From [Phialemoniopsis] sp. UDSM-2020 (taxonomy: Eukaryota; Ascomycota; Sordariomycetes; Thyridiales; Thyridiaceae), in assembly GCA_018873225.1 (NCBI GenBank), contig JAEILZ010000001.1:6572001-6636000 (forward strand): a DNA stretch of 64,000 nt, read 5' to 3'. Under the pieces are notes generated by a model that was not told where the DNA came from, ran no database searches, and saw only the letters and a list, made by a program, of their open reading frames with translations. Of the stretch, positions 1 to 11,200 are shown piece after piece. The position numbers and the translations under genes are program-made. How positions within the stretch are numbered: the first letter of the stretch is position 1; every line of letters starts with the position of its first letter.

Positions 1-1
1 C

Positions 2-2368
2 AATAATGGCATCCCCACCATGAGAACCAAGAAATCCTTCTTCCATGAAGTTGCTACAATATTGAAATTACTATTGGAACATGGAGCCGATCCGGGAGCT
101 AGGGACAAGCAAGGCTGCTCTGCTTTGGACATTGCCCTATGGAACGGCTGTGCTGAGTTTGTCGAGGTGTTTGCCAAGGATAAGGAGCTCTTCGTCAAGG
201 CCACAAAGTCTCTCGCCAATGCGCTCTACTATAGCCATCGTGCAGATGCGTTGCGCGACTGTATCAGAGGTCAGATGGCGTTGATGCGCCCGACGTCGGT
301 TTTCAATCATACCTGTCAGGACAAGGAGGCCCTTGATCAGGTTCGAAAGAAACCGCATATCTACCTTGATCTCCTGACCTGCGACGACGCCGCCCTCTTG
401 ATAAATGAAGGATTCGCAGTTGATCCGCTCAACGACTCGCATTACACGGCCCTGTCTGAGATGATTAAGTCTCGCCGTCTCGAGCTGATCAGTAAGGTCT
501 CCAAACTGGTACTGCACTACAGCTCTTACGAGGCTGTTCATGACAAGCTCCAGAGGGCCCGAGGTCGACGTGGGTGCTACAGGACAGCGGTATTTACCCC
601 ACTGCAGCTCGCATGCCAAAGTCACGAGCCAAATATGCTGCTGCTGAAGGTGTTGGTGGAGAAGATCAAGGTGGACGTCAACGCACGGGCTGCCATGGTG
701 AATCAAACGTATCTCCCCAAAGCAACGGTGCTCGCTGGCGGGACAGCACTCCACCTGCTGCCATCGGGCGGCGATTCGTGGCAGTCGGATGCAATGTCTT
801 ACCTTCTTGAGAACGGGGCCTCGGTTGACATCAGAGATGAGAAAGGACGGACGCCTCTTCACATTGCTCCGCTGGGCCCGCGTGTTGGCTATACCGCCAA
901 GATAGTCAGTGATATATGGACAGTCCGGATTGTGCAGACTCTTCTCGCCCACGGCGCCGACCCCAACAGCCTAGACAGCGACGGCATGACGCCGCTTCAC
1001 GAAGCATCAGGAGCCCCTAGCGTTATGCGAGCTCTTCTCGAAGCTGGCGCAGACGCGACAGTTGGTGCCGTGAGCCCCCTGTTTTACGCAATCGGGTGCC
1101 AAAACCTAGCGGCATTCAAGATACTCTTGGATCATGGCGTCAGCGTCGACTCTGTCACTGACCACGTGCATAGCCGCGAAGTGTACTACCGGCTGACGGA
1201 GCCCCGCAAGGTGTACGCTCTGTTGTGCACAGCCTTTGGAATGGATCACAGCAACATGCCTGAGGCGGCTCTGTTCCGAGAGCTCGTCGCGCGCGGGGCT
1301 GACCTGTACGTGCCGCTCAACGACAAGGAGACGATGGTGCATTTCCTGTTCACCTGGGCCAATCATAGAATAGTAGATGCATTGCTCGACAAGTCCTTGG
1401 TCTCCCGGATCGACTTCAACCGCCGTGATCAGTGCGGCCGTACAGTCCTGCACGCTTCCTGTGACTGGCGCCACACGCTGCCCAGCGATTCGGAGAACCC
1501 ACACGCCCCGGCGAAGAAGGTCTGCATTCCCCTGAGGATCCTCGACAACGGCGCCGATGCCACCTTGATCGACAACGAAGGCAAGACGGCCCTCCACCGC
1601 CTCCTAGGCAACCCGGGCACGCCCGACGAGGTCCTGCTCGACTTTATTGACCGCGCCGAGGTAGCGCCCACGCTCTTCGTTCCGGACGGCGAGGGCTTCC
1701 TGCCGCTCCACTACGCGCTGCGCATTCTGCGCCCGGCAGTCTGCGAGCTACTACTCTCCAAGGGCGCCGACGTCCTACAGCCCGACCCGGGCGGCCGCAC
1801 CGTCCTACACTACGTCGCGTCGCAGTGCCTGGCGAAGGAGCGAAAGCAGGATCCCGGGTCATACGCGAACACGGAGCTCGGCGACGGCTACTTTGACGAG
1901 TGCATGGCCCTGTGGCGCAGGTTCATGGCCGCGGGGGGGTCGATCAACGCCGCCGACGAGGACGGCGACACGGCGCTGCACGCGTACCTGCTGGCCGCGG
2001 AGAGGAAGCTCGAGTTGGACGAGTACGACCAGTACGACGAGTACCACGCCAAGGTGAAGCCGGACTACTGCTGCCACGTCGAGTTCTTCGACAGGCTGTT
2101 CGCCCCGCCGGCGGATCAGGGGGCCGGTCCCAGCAACGGCGTGGTCGACCTCCTGGTGGTCAACAAGGCGGGCGAGACGGCGCTGCACGCGGTCGCGACG
2201 CGCAAGAAGAAGGGGGCCCAGCAACCCGATCACGACAGGGTGCTGTTCAAGTTCCTCGTGTCCAAGGGGCTGGACCCACTGAGGGAGGACGCGCGGGGGC
2301 GGAGCGCGCTCGATGTGGCGAGCGTGTATGAGAAGGACGAGGTTTTGGGTCTCTTTGGGAGGAATTAG
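2..2368 (+). CDS. Ankyrin-repeat protein, 5'-truncated by the window edge
   Basis: The frame is open from base 2, and the first codons before the ATG at 20 already read like part of an ankyrin unit, followed by ILKLLLEHGADP. The real start is therefore probably outside the window; the part from the ATG is 782 aa. Ankyrin units recur along the whole length, for example TPLHIAP, TPLHEAS, LLEAGADA, TVLHASC, TALHRLL, LPLHYALR, TVLHYVA, TALHAYL and ETALHAVA. There is no signal peptide or transmembrane segment. Ankyrin arrays bind partner proteins; the partner cannot be told from the sequence. Many fungal ankyrin proteins carry an N-terminal effector or NACHT domain, which would lie upstream if present. 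No intron is needed in this part. The stop is TAG at 2366-2368. Confidence 0.85.
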   Translation, partial: NNGIPTMRTKKSFFHEVATILKLLLEHGADPGARDKQGCSALDIALWNGCAEFVEVFAKDKELFVKATKSLANALYYSHRADALRDCIRGQMALMRPTSVFNHTCQDKEALDQVRKKPHIYLDLLTCDDAALLINEGFAVDPLNDSHYTALSEMIKSRRLELISKVSKLVLHYSSYEAVHDKLQRARGRRGCYRTAVFTPLQLACQSHEPNMLLLKVLVEKIKVDVNARAAMVNQTYLPKATVLAGGTALHLLPSGGDSWQSDAMSYLLENGASVDIRDEKGRTPLHIAPLGPRVGYTAKIVSDIWTVRIVQTLLAHGADPNSLDSDGMTPLHEASGAPSVMRALLEAGADATVGAVSPLFYAIGCQNLAAFKILLDHGVSVDSVTDHVHSREVYYRLTEPRKVYALLCTAFGMDHSNMPEAALFRELVARGADLYVPLNDKETMVHFLFTWANHRIVDALLDKSLVSRIDFNRRDQCGRTVLHASCDWRHTLPSDSENPHAPAKKVCIPLRILDNGADATLIDNEGKTALHRLLGNPGTPDEVLLDFIDRAEVAPTLFVPDGEGFLPLHYALRILRPAVCELLLSKGADVLQPDPGGRTVLHYVASQCLAKERKQDPGSYANTELGDGYFDECMALWRRFMAAGGSINAADEDGDTALHAYLLAAERKLELDEYDQYDEYHAKVKPDYCCHVEFFDRLFAPPADQGAGPSNGVVDLLVVNKAGETALHAVATRKKKGAQQPDHDRVLFKFLVSKGLDPLREDARGRSALDVASVYEKDEVLGLFGRN

Positions 2369-3098
2369 TGATCCGAGTGTTGGAAAGCTGTCAGTCATGG
2401 GGTTTAGATCAGGTATGTTAGGTCATAAGTTTTCAGACGCACTCTACACACATCGAGCGCCAGAGTCCCCTATGATGTGAGAGCCAAGGACCGAGGCCGG
2501 TGGGTCGCCGTGGTCGGTGAACTCGGTGAAAGTGGGTCTGCTCGCCGGAGCCGAGGCACCCCACCTCACCTCGGACAGAAGCTGGACGCTTTTCGCTTTA
2601 TAAAGCAAAAAGTTCAACCAATGTCCAGTTCAGTGGAAGTTGATCCCTCTTGGCAAAGTAATCATTTCCGAAGAAGCACAAGATCCTTGGATTGAGGTTG
2701 CCAGCACTCAATTGTCTGCATCGCGTTTGGTTGTGCGAGGTCGGGCCGAGTCGGCCCGGTCCCACGGTCCGGTCGCAAGTGGACTAGTGTGATGGCTTAA
2801 AGGATTGAAAAGGAGAGACAGGGAGAGCAGAATTCAGCGGTGAGAAGGGTTCTTTGGCCACTGTCATCAAAGTTGAGATGTAAAAAACGAGCGCTGGCTT
2901 TTCTGGCCCGTTGCCTACCCCAGATGTACGACGGAAATCCCGCCGGCCCGTCTATATCGGTGATCTCCAGCTAGCTATAAGTCCCACCGCGGACCCGAGA
3001 CGGGGGCAACCCAAGTGCCAGCCTGGCGTTTACTTCACACAATAGTCTACAAAAGCACCTGGCACCGCCCCTTTACCCCGGTGTGGAGACGACCGATT
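2369..3098. other. Intergenic region, no gene seen
   Basis: About 730 bases between the ankyrin gene and the small two-exon gene. Short open frames look random. A GC-rich partial palindrome containing GGGCCGAGTCGGCCC lies near 2743-2757. I see no RNA gene or repeat. Confidence 0.5.
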
Positions 3099-3745
3099 AT
3101 GTCCTTTGTGGTTGTCCGTCACACTCCGGATTGGAGGCTTGAGAACGAGGCTTCGCCTCCACTAGAACTCAGCTTTATACCGTCACAAAGCTTGGACTCT
3201 TCCTCCCGGGACGGACCGTTTCCAAGCAGCAAACGCACAAAGCTGTCGCCAGATACGGTGGACATTTGTGCCGACACAGTAGGGCCCTTCCCCTTGTTGC
3301 TACACCACATATAACTAACCTGTAGTGTCAGCCCTCTTCCAGACATGTTTCGGTAGTTGGGCCTTTGCGAGAAACAGAGACCCCTTTGCTTTTCGAGGAC
3401 TATCGTGATTATCTGAGAGACAGACAAACGAGAGCGAGATCCAGGGAAGAATTCGCCCAGGATTGTGACGTCCTGCTGAGCTCCATCAGATGTTTGGGGT
3501 TTGAGCATCGCGCTTTATTGGAGTCGGTTACGCCTGCGAGCAGCCCCTGTCCAAGTTCTGGTGATCCGGCATTGAGTGGGGAAGGACGGGGCAAATCTCA
3601 CGTCGACCACCATATCCGGCGGGAGATCCGGCGGGACACCCACCAGCCGAAACCACCTTCGGAGCAAGATTTGCAAAAGCATGAGGATTTCATGTGGGAA
3701 GAGTTTGAGAAGTTGATGTCCAAAGTACAAGGAATAGGTGCGTAA
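3099..3745 (+). CDS. Small two-exon hypothetical protein
   Basis: Family not recognised. Proposed exons are 3099-3278 and 3332-3745. The intron starts GTAGGG at 3279, has a CTAAC branch site at 3315-3319 and ends at CAG 3331. An alternative TAG acceptor at 3325 keeps the same frame. Exon 1 is exactly 60 codons, so the join is phase 0 and links two otherwise separate open frames. The product (about 198 aa) is soluble, starts MSFVVVRHTPDWRLENEA, has a serine/proline-rich linker, a charged central part (FEDYRDYLRDRQTRARSREE) and an acidic C-terminal helix (FMWEEFEKLMSKVQG). It has no signal peptide. It lies tail-to-tail with the aspartic-protease-like gene, 87 bases between stop codons. The exon join makes a real gene likely; the function is unknown. 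Confidence 0.55.
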
Positions 3746-3832
3746 ACGAAGCGCAGCCAACAATCTTGAATCATCAACAGGGCGCATTTGGGTTTTCTGG
3801 GAACGAAGGGACTTGCTTCTTGAGATACACAA

Positions 3833-5362
3833 TCACATCAGCGTTATGAACGCGGCACTGCCTAGTACCAAACCGATGATGAAACTCGTTTGTGCATCAA
3901 TATGCTGGCCGCCGTTCTTCGACTTCGCCTTCTCGCAGGTCTTGTTGAAACATTCGGCGAACCCCACAAATTCGGAATCGGGGGCATGGGCTCCAAGACT
4001 CTCGAAAGGAACAATATCAGGCTTGTCATCAGCTTTCTTTCTCAATGGTGCCAGGCTGACCTCCATGTTCTTCGAATCAAAGACCGTATACGTGTTCCTG
4101 AGCATCATGCTGCCGATGACCCATGGCGTCCCGGCGCGCCGCCCCTCATGCTTCCAGTAGTTGTTGCCTTTGGTACTCTGCACGCCGAGGAAACAATGTT
4201 TGGAATTCCCTCCGGGGACCCCGGCCGGCGGGAGGACGTGCCATACCTCCGCGGGCACGACGAGATCTTTCAGGTTGGCGCTGAGCCTGTAGCCGCCCTC
4301 ACCCCCTAGCTCGAGGGTGAAGTTACCGGTGATGGCGTCGGCCAGGCTACACTCCACTGTCTTCAAGCCGATATTGCCCATGTCGCCAACATGGCCGATC
4401 ATACTGTATAGCGGTTCGGTAACGTTTTCGGGTAGGTTCGTAAATGCGAAAGTCGGGTCGATGCTGGCGTAGTAGGGCTCACCACTACTGGAGTTCATGT
4501 ACTTGACAGGCTTGTCAGTGGGCGAAATCGACCGCCACGCAGCAGAGACGTTGACAATGTAACCCGGTTCCCCTATGGCTTTGTCGTCGTCCTCCTTCTC
4601 TAAAAGCTTCCTTAGGCCGGCGCTGGCCTGTATGCGCTGAAGGCTGCCGTCATACTTGCTCTTGTCCACCGCACCAAAAAGTATGTTCCCGGTTATGTTC
4701 TCCCCGTCGACAGCGTAAACACTGAAAGTGGCTGACTCAATGATCTTCTGATGTGCCATTTGATCAAGCAAAGGGGTGTCTTCACTTGCGACCTGTTCTG
4801 TTGGCAACGCCCAATAAGGCACACTCAGCCCAAAGAAACCGGTGTCTAATTCCGTGCTGTCGACAAGACCCAGAGTCGCATTACCCAGCAGCCCGTCCCC
4901 GATCCTCATCGTATCCCACATTATGACACCCATGCCGAAACGAGCGGAGGCAAAGCGGCCCATGTACCAGGACGTTGCATTGTAGTCAAAAGTCGAGGAC
5001 TGCTCGTCTTTGAAAGAACCACTGCTGCAGTTCCGAAGGTAATACGTCGCATTCGGGTTGCTGTTACCAAAACAGAGGTCGTTTGAGATGATGTATGAGT
5101 CGCTGTTGCTTAGTGTCAGGACCAGAGTCTGGGTCTGCGGCGGGGTGCCGACACCGATGTTCATCGCATATGGATACCAGGGGGCATTGCCAACAATGCC
5201 GAAGGTTTTGACGTAGTCCTCATCCAGCTCCTTCTTGAAAACAGCGAACGCCTCCGCCTTCGGTGCATAAAGAGGGACTTGCAGGTAGGCCAAGGCGTCA
5301 GCTGCGAGAAGCAGTGGCGCAATAAGATGAATGAACACCATCGTGGGTTGTGTCGATGGCAA
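3833..5362 (-). CDS. Secreted GPI-anchored pepsin-like protein, probably catalytically dead
   Basis: 509 aa, single exon. The N terminus (from Met1 or Met8) is a signal peptide, MVFIHLIAPLLLAADALA. The body has the A1 (pepsin-like aspartic protease) layout: the pre-site PYAMNIGVGTPPQTQTLVL, the flap region, a hydrophobic strand before the second site, and a late WVIGSMMLRNTYTVFD element. It carries many N-glycosylation sequons. The C terminus is a serine/lysine-rich spacer followed by a hydrophobic tail (FIIGLVLGSAAFITLM) typical of GPI addition, so it should sit on the plasma membrane or cell wall. The first DTG motif aligns with T83-L84-S85 and the second with D302-P303-T304, so the catalytic pair is lost. 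Active yapsin-like relatives cut proteins at the cell surface; this copy more likely binds peptides or wall material, which is inference. Confidence 0.85.
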   Translation of the reverse strand: MPSTQPTMVFIHLIAPLLLAADALAYLQVPLYAPKAEAFAVFKKELDEDYVKTFGIVGNAPWYPYAMNIGVGTPPQTQTLVLTLSNSDSYIISNDLCFGNSNPNATYYLRNCSSGSFKDEQSSTFDYNATSWYMGRFASARFGMGVIMWDTMRIGDGLLGNATLGLVDSTELDTGFFGLSVPYWALPTEQVASEDTPLLDQMAHQKIIESATFSVYAVDGENITGNILFGAVDKSKYDGSLQRIQASAGLRKLLEKEDDDKAIGEPGYIVNVSAAWRSISPTDKPVKYMNSSSGEPYYASIDPTFAFTNLPENVTEPLYSMIGHVGDMGNIGLKTVECSLADAITGNFTLELGGEGGYRLSANLKDLVVPAEVWHVLPPAGVPGGNSKHCFLGVQSTKGNNYWKHEGRRAGTPWVIGSMMLRNTYTVFDSKNMEVSLAPLRKKADDKPDIVPFESLGAHAPDSEFVGFAECFNKTCEKAKSKNGGQHIDAQTSFIIGLVLGSAAFITLM

Positions 5363-5995
5363 GTGATTCGAAGGTGACAGTGTGCAACTCGAGCGCGCTT
5401 TGCGCTGAGTTTCTTGAAGAAGACGCCGAAGAACCAGAGAAAAAACAAAGATCGTCAGAGCTGGGAAAGTTTAACTACGGTTAAAGGGAATGGCAAGGGT
5501 CGGCCCTCAGCGCCGGCTTGGCGATCCACAGGGCAGAAGTTGCATGGCACGCTGCAAATGCCAAAGCTTGGCGTGGGTTGTTGGTAATTTCAACTTCAAG
5601 GACTCGTGCTCGCTTAAGAAGTTGGTTAGGTTGGGTAGCTCGACGGAAGTTTGGTCGTCCTGCTACAGTTGACAATTGGGTCATGGGACCTGCCCACAGC
5701 ATTCACATCCGGCCAAGGGGAAATTTTCGAGCAAGATACACACGATTTCGAATTATAGTAAAGAAACAGAAAGCAAATGGAAATCATTTATTTCTGAAAG
5801 GTTGTTTTGAGTAAAAGCCAAGGAGTGTAGATATCGTCCATACATTCTCGCACACCACCCATGCGAACATTGTGCCAATCAGAGCAGAAAGAGTGTTTTT
5901 TTTGCAAATTCAATCTTTCAAACACGGTTTGACCCCCACAGTCGATACTGATGTGGAGAGGGACTGCCATGAGTATAGACGGCCCTCTTGATGAC
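5363..5995. other. Intergenic region between two minus-strand secreted-protein genes
   Basis: It holds the promoter side of the aspartic-protease-like gene and the 3' side of the small cysteine-rich gene. Short open frames on both strands show no protein-like character. Confidence 0.5.
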
Positions 5996-6319
5996 CTAGT
6001 CCTGATACGAGTTGACATACTCGGTCAGCTCGTCGTCGGTCAGGGGGTCCTGTCCGGCAGCGAGGCGCTGGGCGTCGGTCTCGACGCGGGCGCAGCCGAC
6101 GGGGCAGTTGCAGTCGGAGCGCGCACCGAGGCCACGGCAGCAACTGGCGAAGTTGCTGAGGCGCTCGCTGATGCCGCTGGCCGGGCAGTCGTTGCTGGTC
6201 GGGTTTCCGCCGACGTTGCGGCAGCAGGCCAGCGTAGCGGCGTTGTTGCTGCCACACTTGCATGCCTCGGCGGCAGCAAAGAGCGCGGCGACGGCAGTGA
6301 GGGCTGCGGTGATCTTCAT
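5996..6319 (-). CDS. Small cysteine-rich secreted protein (effector-like)
   Basis: 107 aa, single exon, family not recognised. It has a clear signal peptide, MKITAALTAVAALFAAAEA, with predicted cleavage just before Cys20. The mature part is about 88 aa with ten cysteines at 20, 22, 32, 33, 45, 60, 61, 70, 72 and 76, spaced C-x-C-x9-CC-x11-C-x14-CC-x8-C-x-C-x3-C. The even number and two CC pairs suggest a disulfide-locked fold. The spacing differs from hydrophobins, which need C-CC-C-C-CC-C, and it does not clearly match CFEM. The last 30 residues are acidic and cysteine-free (DPLTDDELTEYVNSYQD). Such proteins are often secreted effectors, antimicrobials or wall proteins; which applies is unknown. 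A TATA-like stretch lies about 80 bases upstream (near 6400, minus strand). Confidence 0.75.
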   Translation of the reverse strand: MKITAALTAVAALFAAAEACKCGSNNAATLACCRNVGGNPTSNDCPASGISERLSNFASCCRGLGARSDCNCPVGCARVETDAQRLAAGQDPLTDDELTEYVNSYQD

Positions 6320-8289
6320 TTTGAATTGAGGTGCTCTTGAAGTCGAACTGGCTGAGTAAGGATGTTTATGGGAAGGTGATTCTTGGGCTATATCTCTTGA
6401 TAGTGGAAATTTTCAAGCTCTCATCCCGGGGGTGCTGAGCTGCCTTCTTATACCTGCTTTTATGACGACTGCACATTCCTGAATCAGTCTTGATAGTGCA
6501 GAAAAGTTCCTCCGCTGATATTTCGTCACATTTGTACGTCGCCGAAAACTCTGAGGAGGCCTACTTTCAATGTTACCCGACCTGGATCAGGTGCCACCTA
6601 ATTCACGGTGACTACCATGTCCGCTTATGCTGCACAAATTCGACGATCCGCCTCATCGAGCCTCTGATAGCAAGTGATAGTCGGGTCTAGAACTTCGGCG
6701 AGGTCGTCTGTTTGTGGGATCAGACGTCACATTTACGACGCCAATTTCTTTGCTAGCCCGTGCCGGGGGCTATACTCTCACTGAGGTGCTAGTATGAACG
6801 GTTGAGATCCAAGCAGAGCCAGTAATCATGCCTAAAAAGTCTGACCTATGCACAACCTTGTTCCTACGAGTCCGTCAGGTGTTCCCAAGCATGGACGGCT
6901 AGTCGGTGACGACGTTCCCTGAAGTTGGGCAACAGCACACAGACTTTGTAGAACGAGGATGCTGTGACAAAGAAATGTATGGGTTGTCCAAATATTCCAT
7001 GGCAACTACAACCGATATGATGTCGTTGCTTCTCATCAGTTCTACGATTCCGGTCCAGTCCTTGGAGACTTTTTGCTAAAAACTATGATGTGCCGCATCC
7101 GCCGAGAAGCAACGGGGAGGTGAACTATAGAGATCAACACGGGAAATATCTTGACAAAGTCATGTATCGGGAAGTTCCGACTTGTCGCTTTTGATTGCGC
7201 AAGAACCTTGGTAGAAATTTGTATGGTTCGGGTCGAACCTAATGCAGTCAGACGCTAATAGGAGATGAAATCTAAGTCGATTTAAGAGAGCTATGAAGGC
7301 AAGTTCCGCGCCCATTTTCTGGTCCAAAAGATGCCAAGCAAGGCATTGGCACTGTTCAGACATCAAGGTTGTCACATGTCACACATGCTGACGATGGATT
7401 CACTACTGCCATCCGTGTCAGCTCAAATGCCCAGCACGAGAAACTCACTGGCTACTAAACATGCTTATGGGAGTACAAACTAATAACCACAGAAAGACTC
7501 CTACGGCCTAGTACCGCTAATTCGGCGATTCAACGAGGATCTCATAGTGTTGATACCAATACTTGCTTTAAATGGTTGAAGGAACATCGAGAAAAGGTTT
7601 ATCTTTGAGATGATAGAGAATCTTCTTATAACGGTGCTGTTGGCAATGAAGATCAAGTCTGTTCTACTCATTCCGTGCCGAGCCACAGAACCCCGAGCCA
7701 CATCTGAAGGAAAACGTACTCCCAAAAGAGCAGATGACTGGGCATACAAACAGTGATCAACACTTCTCGGTCTGTCAAAGGAAGGGGGTGGCAGCATGAT
7801 CATGTACATGAGTGATCTTCAAAACCCCGAGAATCACTTCTAGAATGGGCCTAGAATGGGCCTAGAGGATGGATTGCGGTGCTTTTCGTCGGCGTCAGCA
7901 CAGACATCGGGGAACTAATGTACGATGCTGATATCATGTGCAAATATGAGCACTTATCCCTGACAGAGATTTTTATTTACTTGTGAAGAATCGCTCTTCG
8001 ATCTTTCCGCCCCAAAACATGATGGCTTTGCAACCTCTATAAGTTAGGGCTTTCTTAATATCAATTGAATTACCATCAGACAACGCCAACCAGCAATCTA
8101 ATTCATCAGGCTTCATTATGTACAGACAACAAGCATAAGGTCCAAGAACATTTATTGGTACGTTGGTTTCCCGAAAAGGCATTCCCAAGGCGGAAGTGCT
8201 GACTCAAGTTAAATGAAGAAAGGCCAAAGGATTCCCGAAATTGAGACCAGACGAGGTGACGATGCAGTGCGATACTTTCGGGTATAAAT
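6320..8289. other. Intergenic region of about 2 kb, weak coding traces only
   Basis: No gene can be supported. A tandem duplication of the 11-mer CTAGAATGGGC (two and a half copies) lies at about 7840-7867. The minus-strand frame at 7973-8188 (71 codons, with MKPDELDCWLALSDG) looks somewhat protein-like and could be a relic. It is out of frame with, and downstream of, the last exon of the kinase-vWA gene. Confidence 0.4.
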
Positions 8290-11200
8290 TCAACCTTCCG
8301 ATCTCGAAGCCTGCAGCCTGGCCTTTGTAGTTGTCCCTGTTTGATCCTTGTTATTGTTGTCGGTTTCCTTGGGTATGCTTCCCACAAGAATGTGTGGCAT
8401 ATGGTCGTCGAATGCCCTTGTATCGACAATGTCACTGAAGAGAAAGGTTAGCCAGACCCATATTTGTAAACGGTTTTCGGCGAGAGCCGTACTAATCTTC
8501 TAGGTGGAATTTGTCCACTATGTCGTCGTCAAGATAGCGAAGCCTTTCCTTGCCGACCTCGTCGTTGCCGAATCGGATGAACTGGAACCTCACCATGGTA
8601 GAGTGAAGCTTCTGAGACCTCATCTCCTCCACCACTCCTGCGATGAAACCATCAACTCCATGCTTCCCAGTCTCCCACTTTCCATCGGTGAGGACGTATA
8701 TACTGATAGGTCTTCTACGCGAGCGGTTACGCATATTGCGGATGACACCCATGACTGTCGAGTAGAGAAAGAGCCGCATGTTGCATGTTCCCTTACCAAA
8801 TGGTGTTTCAGAAACAAGACTTTCCACGTCGGAGCTGCGTTTGCAAGTGCGCCGAGATCTCAAATCCGACGAAAAGCAAACCTCGAATTGACTGGGAGCG
8901 AACATCTTCATGCAATAGCTAATCACCCGCGCGGTGTGCGCAACGTCCTCTTTATAACCAGCCATACTGTTATGGTTGTCAATGAGGAGCAACTAAAACG
9001 ACGTCAGCTCCAGGCTGTCCAGGAGGAATTAGCCTATCGAGTGATTCCCACCTGTTCGCGGTGTTCTATGCCTCTGAACTGGTTCAGAGCCTCCTCCATA
9101 TCCGAGAATTTGTTCCAGTCGATGCCCTTGTTGTTCCCCAACACGGCAGAAAGTGAATTGTTGCTCTTGTCCTTCTTAGCAAGCTCTGTATAGATGTCTT
9201 TCGCTGTGACCTTGGGGTACCCAGGGTCTGTAACGGAAGACTCGGCTTTGCAATTGCGACCTTTTCGAGATCCCTCAAGCTCAGAGCTAGAGAGCGGATT
9301 GGCTAAGATCATCACAGGGTTGAGCTCGGTATCAGCGCGTGTAACTTCTACTCGACTTTCGCTGGCCTCATTCTGACAGTGCCTGTTCCCGATCTCCGAA
9401 GACTGCTCGGCTTCAGCACGAGACGGGCGGGTTTCTTGGAACGAAGAGGGAAGGGCATTATTGTCATGCGATCTAGGATGCTGCTGGCCAGGACTTATTT
9501 GTATAGAACTGGCCTGACCCTCGACTCTGCTGATGGAAGGAGATAGTGAAGGCTCATACTTGTAGGCTCGGCTGTCAGGCGATATTTTCACCGGTTGAAC
9601 CCTGACAGGGGCGAGTGAGTGTAGATCCTCGCCTGTCAAACGAGGATGGCTGCTCTGCAACCTGGATGACTGATAGTGATCTTGATTTGTTGGTTCGCTT
9701 GTGAATTCTGGATTCCTTGGGCTCATACTCTCTTGTGTAGCGCTGGTCCGAGCATAAGATTGGCTGACAACACCAAGAGAGGAAGTATCACCCATGCCTG
9801 TCAAGTGAATGGTAGGTCGATCTTCAGGATCGGAAGGTATCGCACCCTCAAAGTTACGGCCTTGTGAAGAGTTTGCTGATAGCGGCAGGTCTTGAATAGC
9901 AGGCATGGATCCAGATTGAGCACTATTTGAAAATGATTGTGAATGGGATCCCGTTGATGGCGCGTGGGATTCTGATGTATGTAGTGCCAGTGATGATTCT
10001 TGAACTGCCGAGGGGCTAGTCGCGCTAGCCCCTGCGACTCCGTCGCTTGCCGACATGTGGACACTTGGGACGCCGTGGGTTCCGTTCCCAGGCTCTTCGC
10101 TTTCTTGAATCAAACCATTGGCCGGTATGCCAGTTTGCGAATCAGCAAATGAGGCGTTGCCCTTGACTAGATCGCGATCCGGGATGCCCAATAAGATGGC
10201 ACCATTTCTGCAGAATTTCTTCGCCACTTGATCCGGCTGTCGTTGAATAACACTTGCGTCGTACAATCTTCTGGTCCAGTCCTTGGCTTTTGAAACGATG
10301 TCGCGTTTGTCGTCGGAAGCAGTAACAAATGCTTGCATGCGAATCGGGCCTGAGCATCTTGCCTTTGAACCACTACTGCCCGTCAAGCAAGAGTTGAAGC
10401 AACTGGCCGGATCTTTCCAGGGGAACACCATCAGAACCATTCGATCCTTTGTGTCTGCTGTACGCCACCCCTCGCGATGGATGTATTCGAGATCTGCCAC
10501 CGTTAGACCTAAGATATCTTTCTCGAGTGGCATCTGCGCATTCCAAAGACAATGATTGCAGCCCCGATTATTTGACGCAACTGGACGTAGAATCTCGCCA
10601 AACCCACTGCCGAAAAGAGTGATAGCTCCCATGGCGCGTGTGAACTCGAGCCATCCTCTTGCTACTTGGCTAAGTTTCGCTGACTTGGGCTGGAGCGTTC
10701 CGGATCCACCGAGACGTGCCACATCCCAGAAGTCATATCCTTCGAGTATTGTCGCGCCTGAGCTCGAAATACTGACGGCTGGTCGTGGAGCTGTGTGCGA
10801 GACCCCTACTGTGGCTTGAATTTTCTCCAATCCCTCGACCAGATCGCTGATTCTGTCGGAAACGTAGAACTTCGTGTCTGGGGCAACTTTCTGAGACGAT
10901 GGTATGTAGCTCTGGCAACGCAGTTCCATCGAGCAGAATTTGCCAGACGTCAGGATGGCTAGCGGGACAGAGTGCGCTCGCACATCTCCCTCTTTCTGTT
11001 CAAGTTCTTCCTCCAAGTGATCTAACTTATCCAGTTCAAATCGCCTGTCGGACGACAACCATTCGAGACTTGGGTAAGTAGGTGTGGGACCCTTGTACAA
11101 ATCGTGGGATCTTCCTTCTATATCGTTCTGCAAAGATGCTCGAAATAAATGCATCAGCGTGCTGTAGCAGTCCACAAGCCAAGCACGCCTCTCCGGGGCA

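Noticed and set aside
137..952. 271-codon minus frame
   Set aside because: Antisense of the ankyrin gene, with no family signature.
8504..9193. 229-codon plus frame
   Set aside because: Antisense of the vWA-like exon and preceding exon of the large kinase gene.
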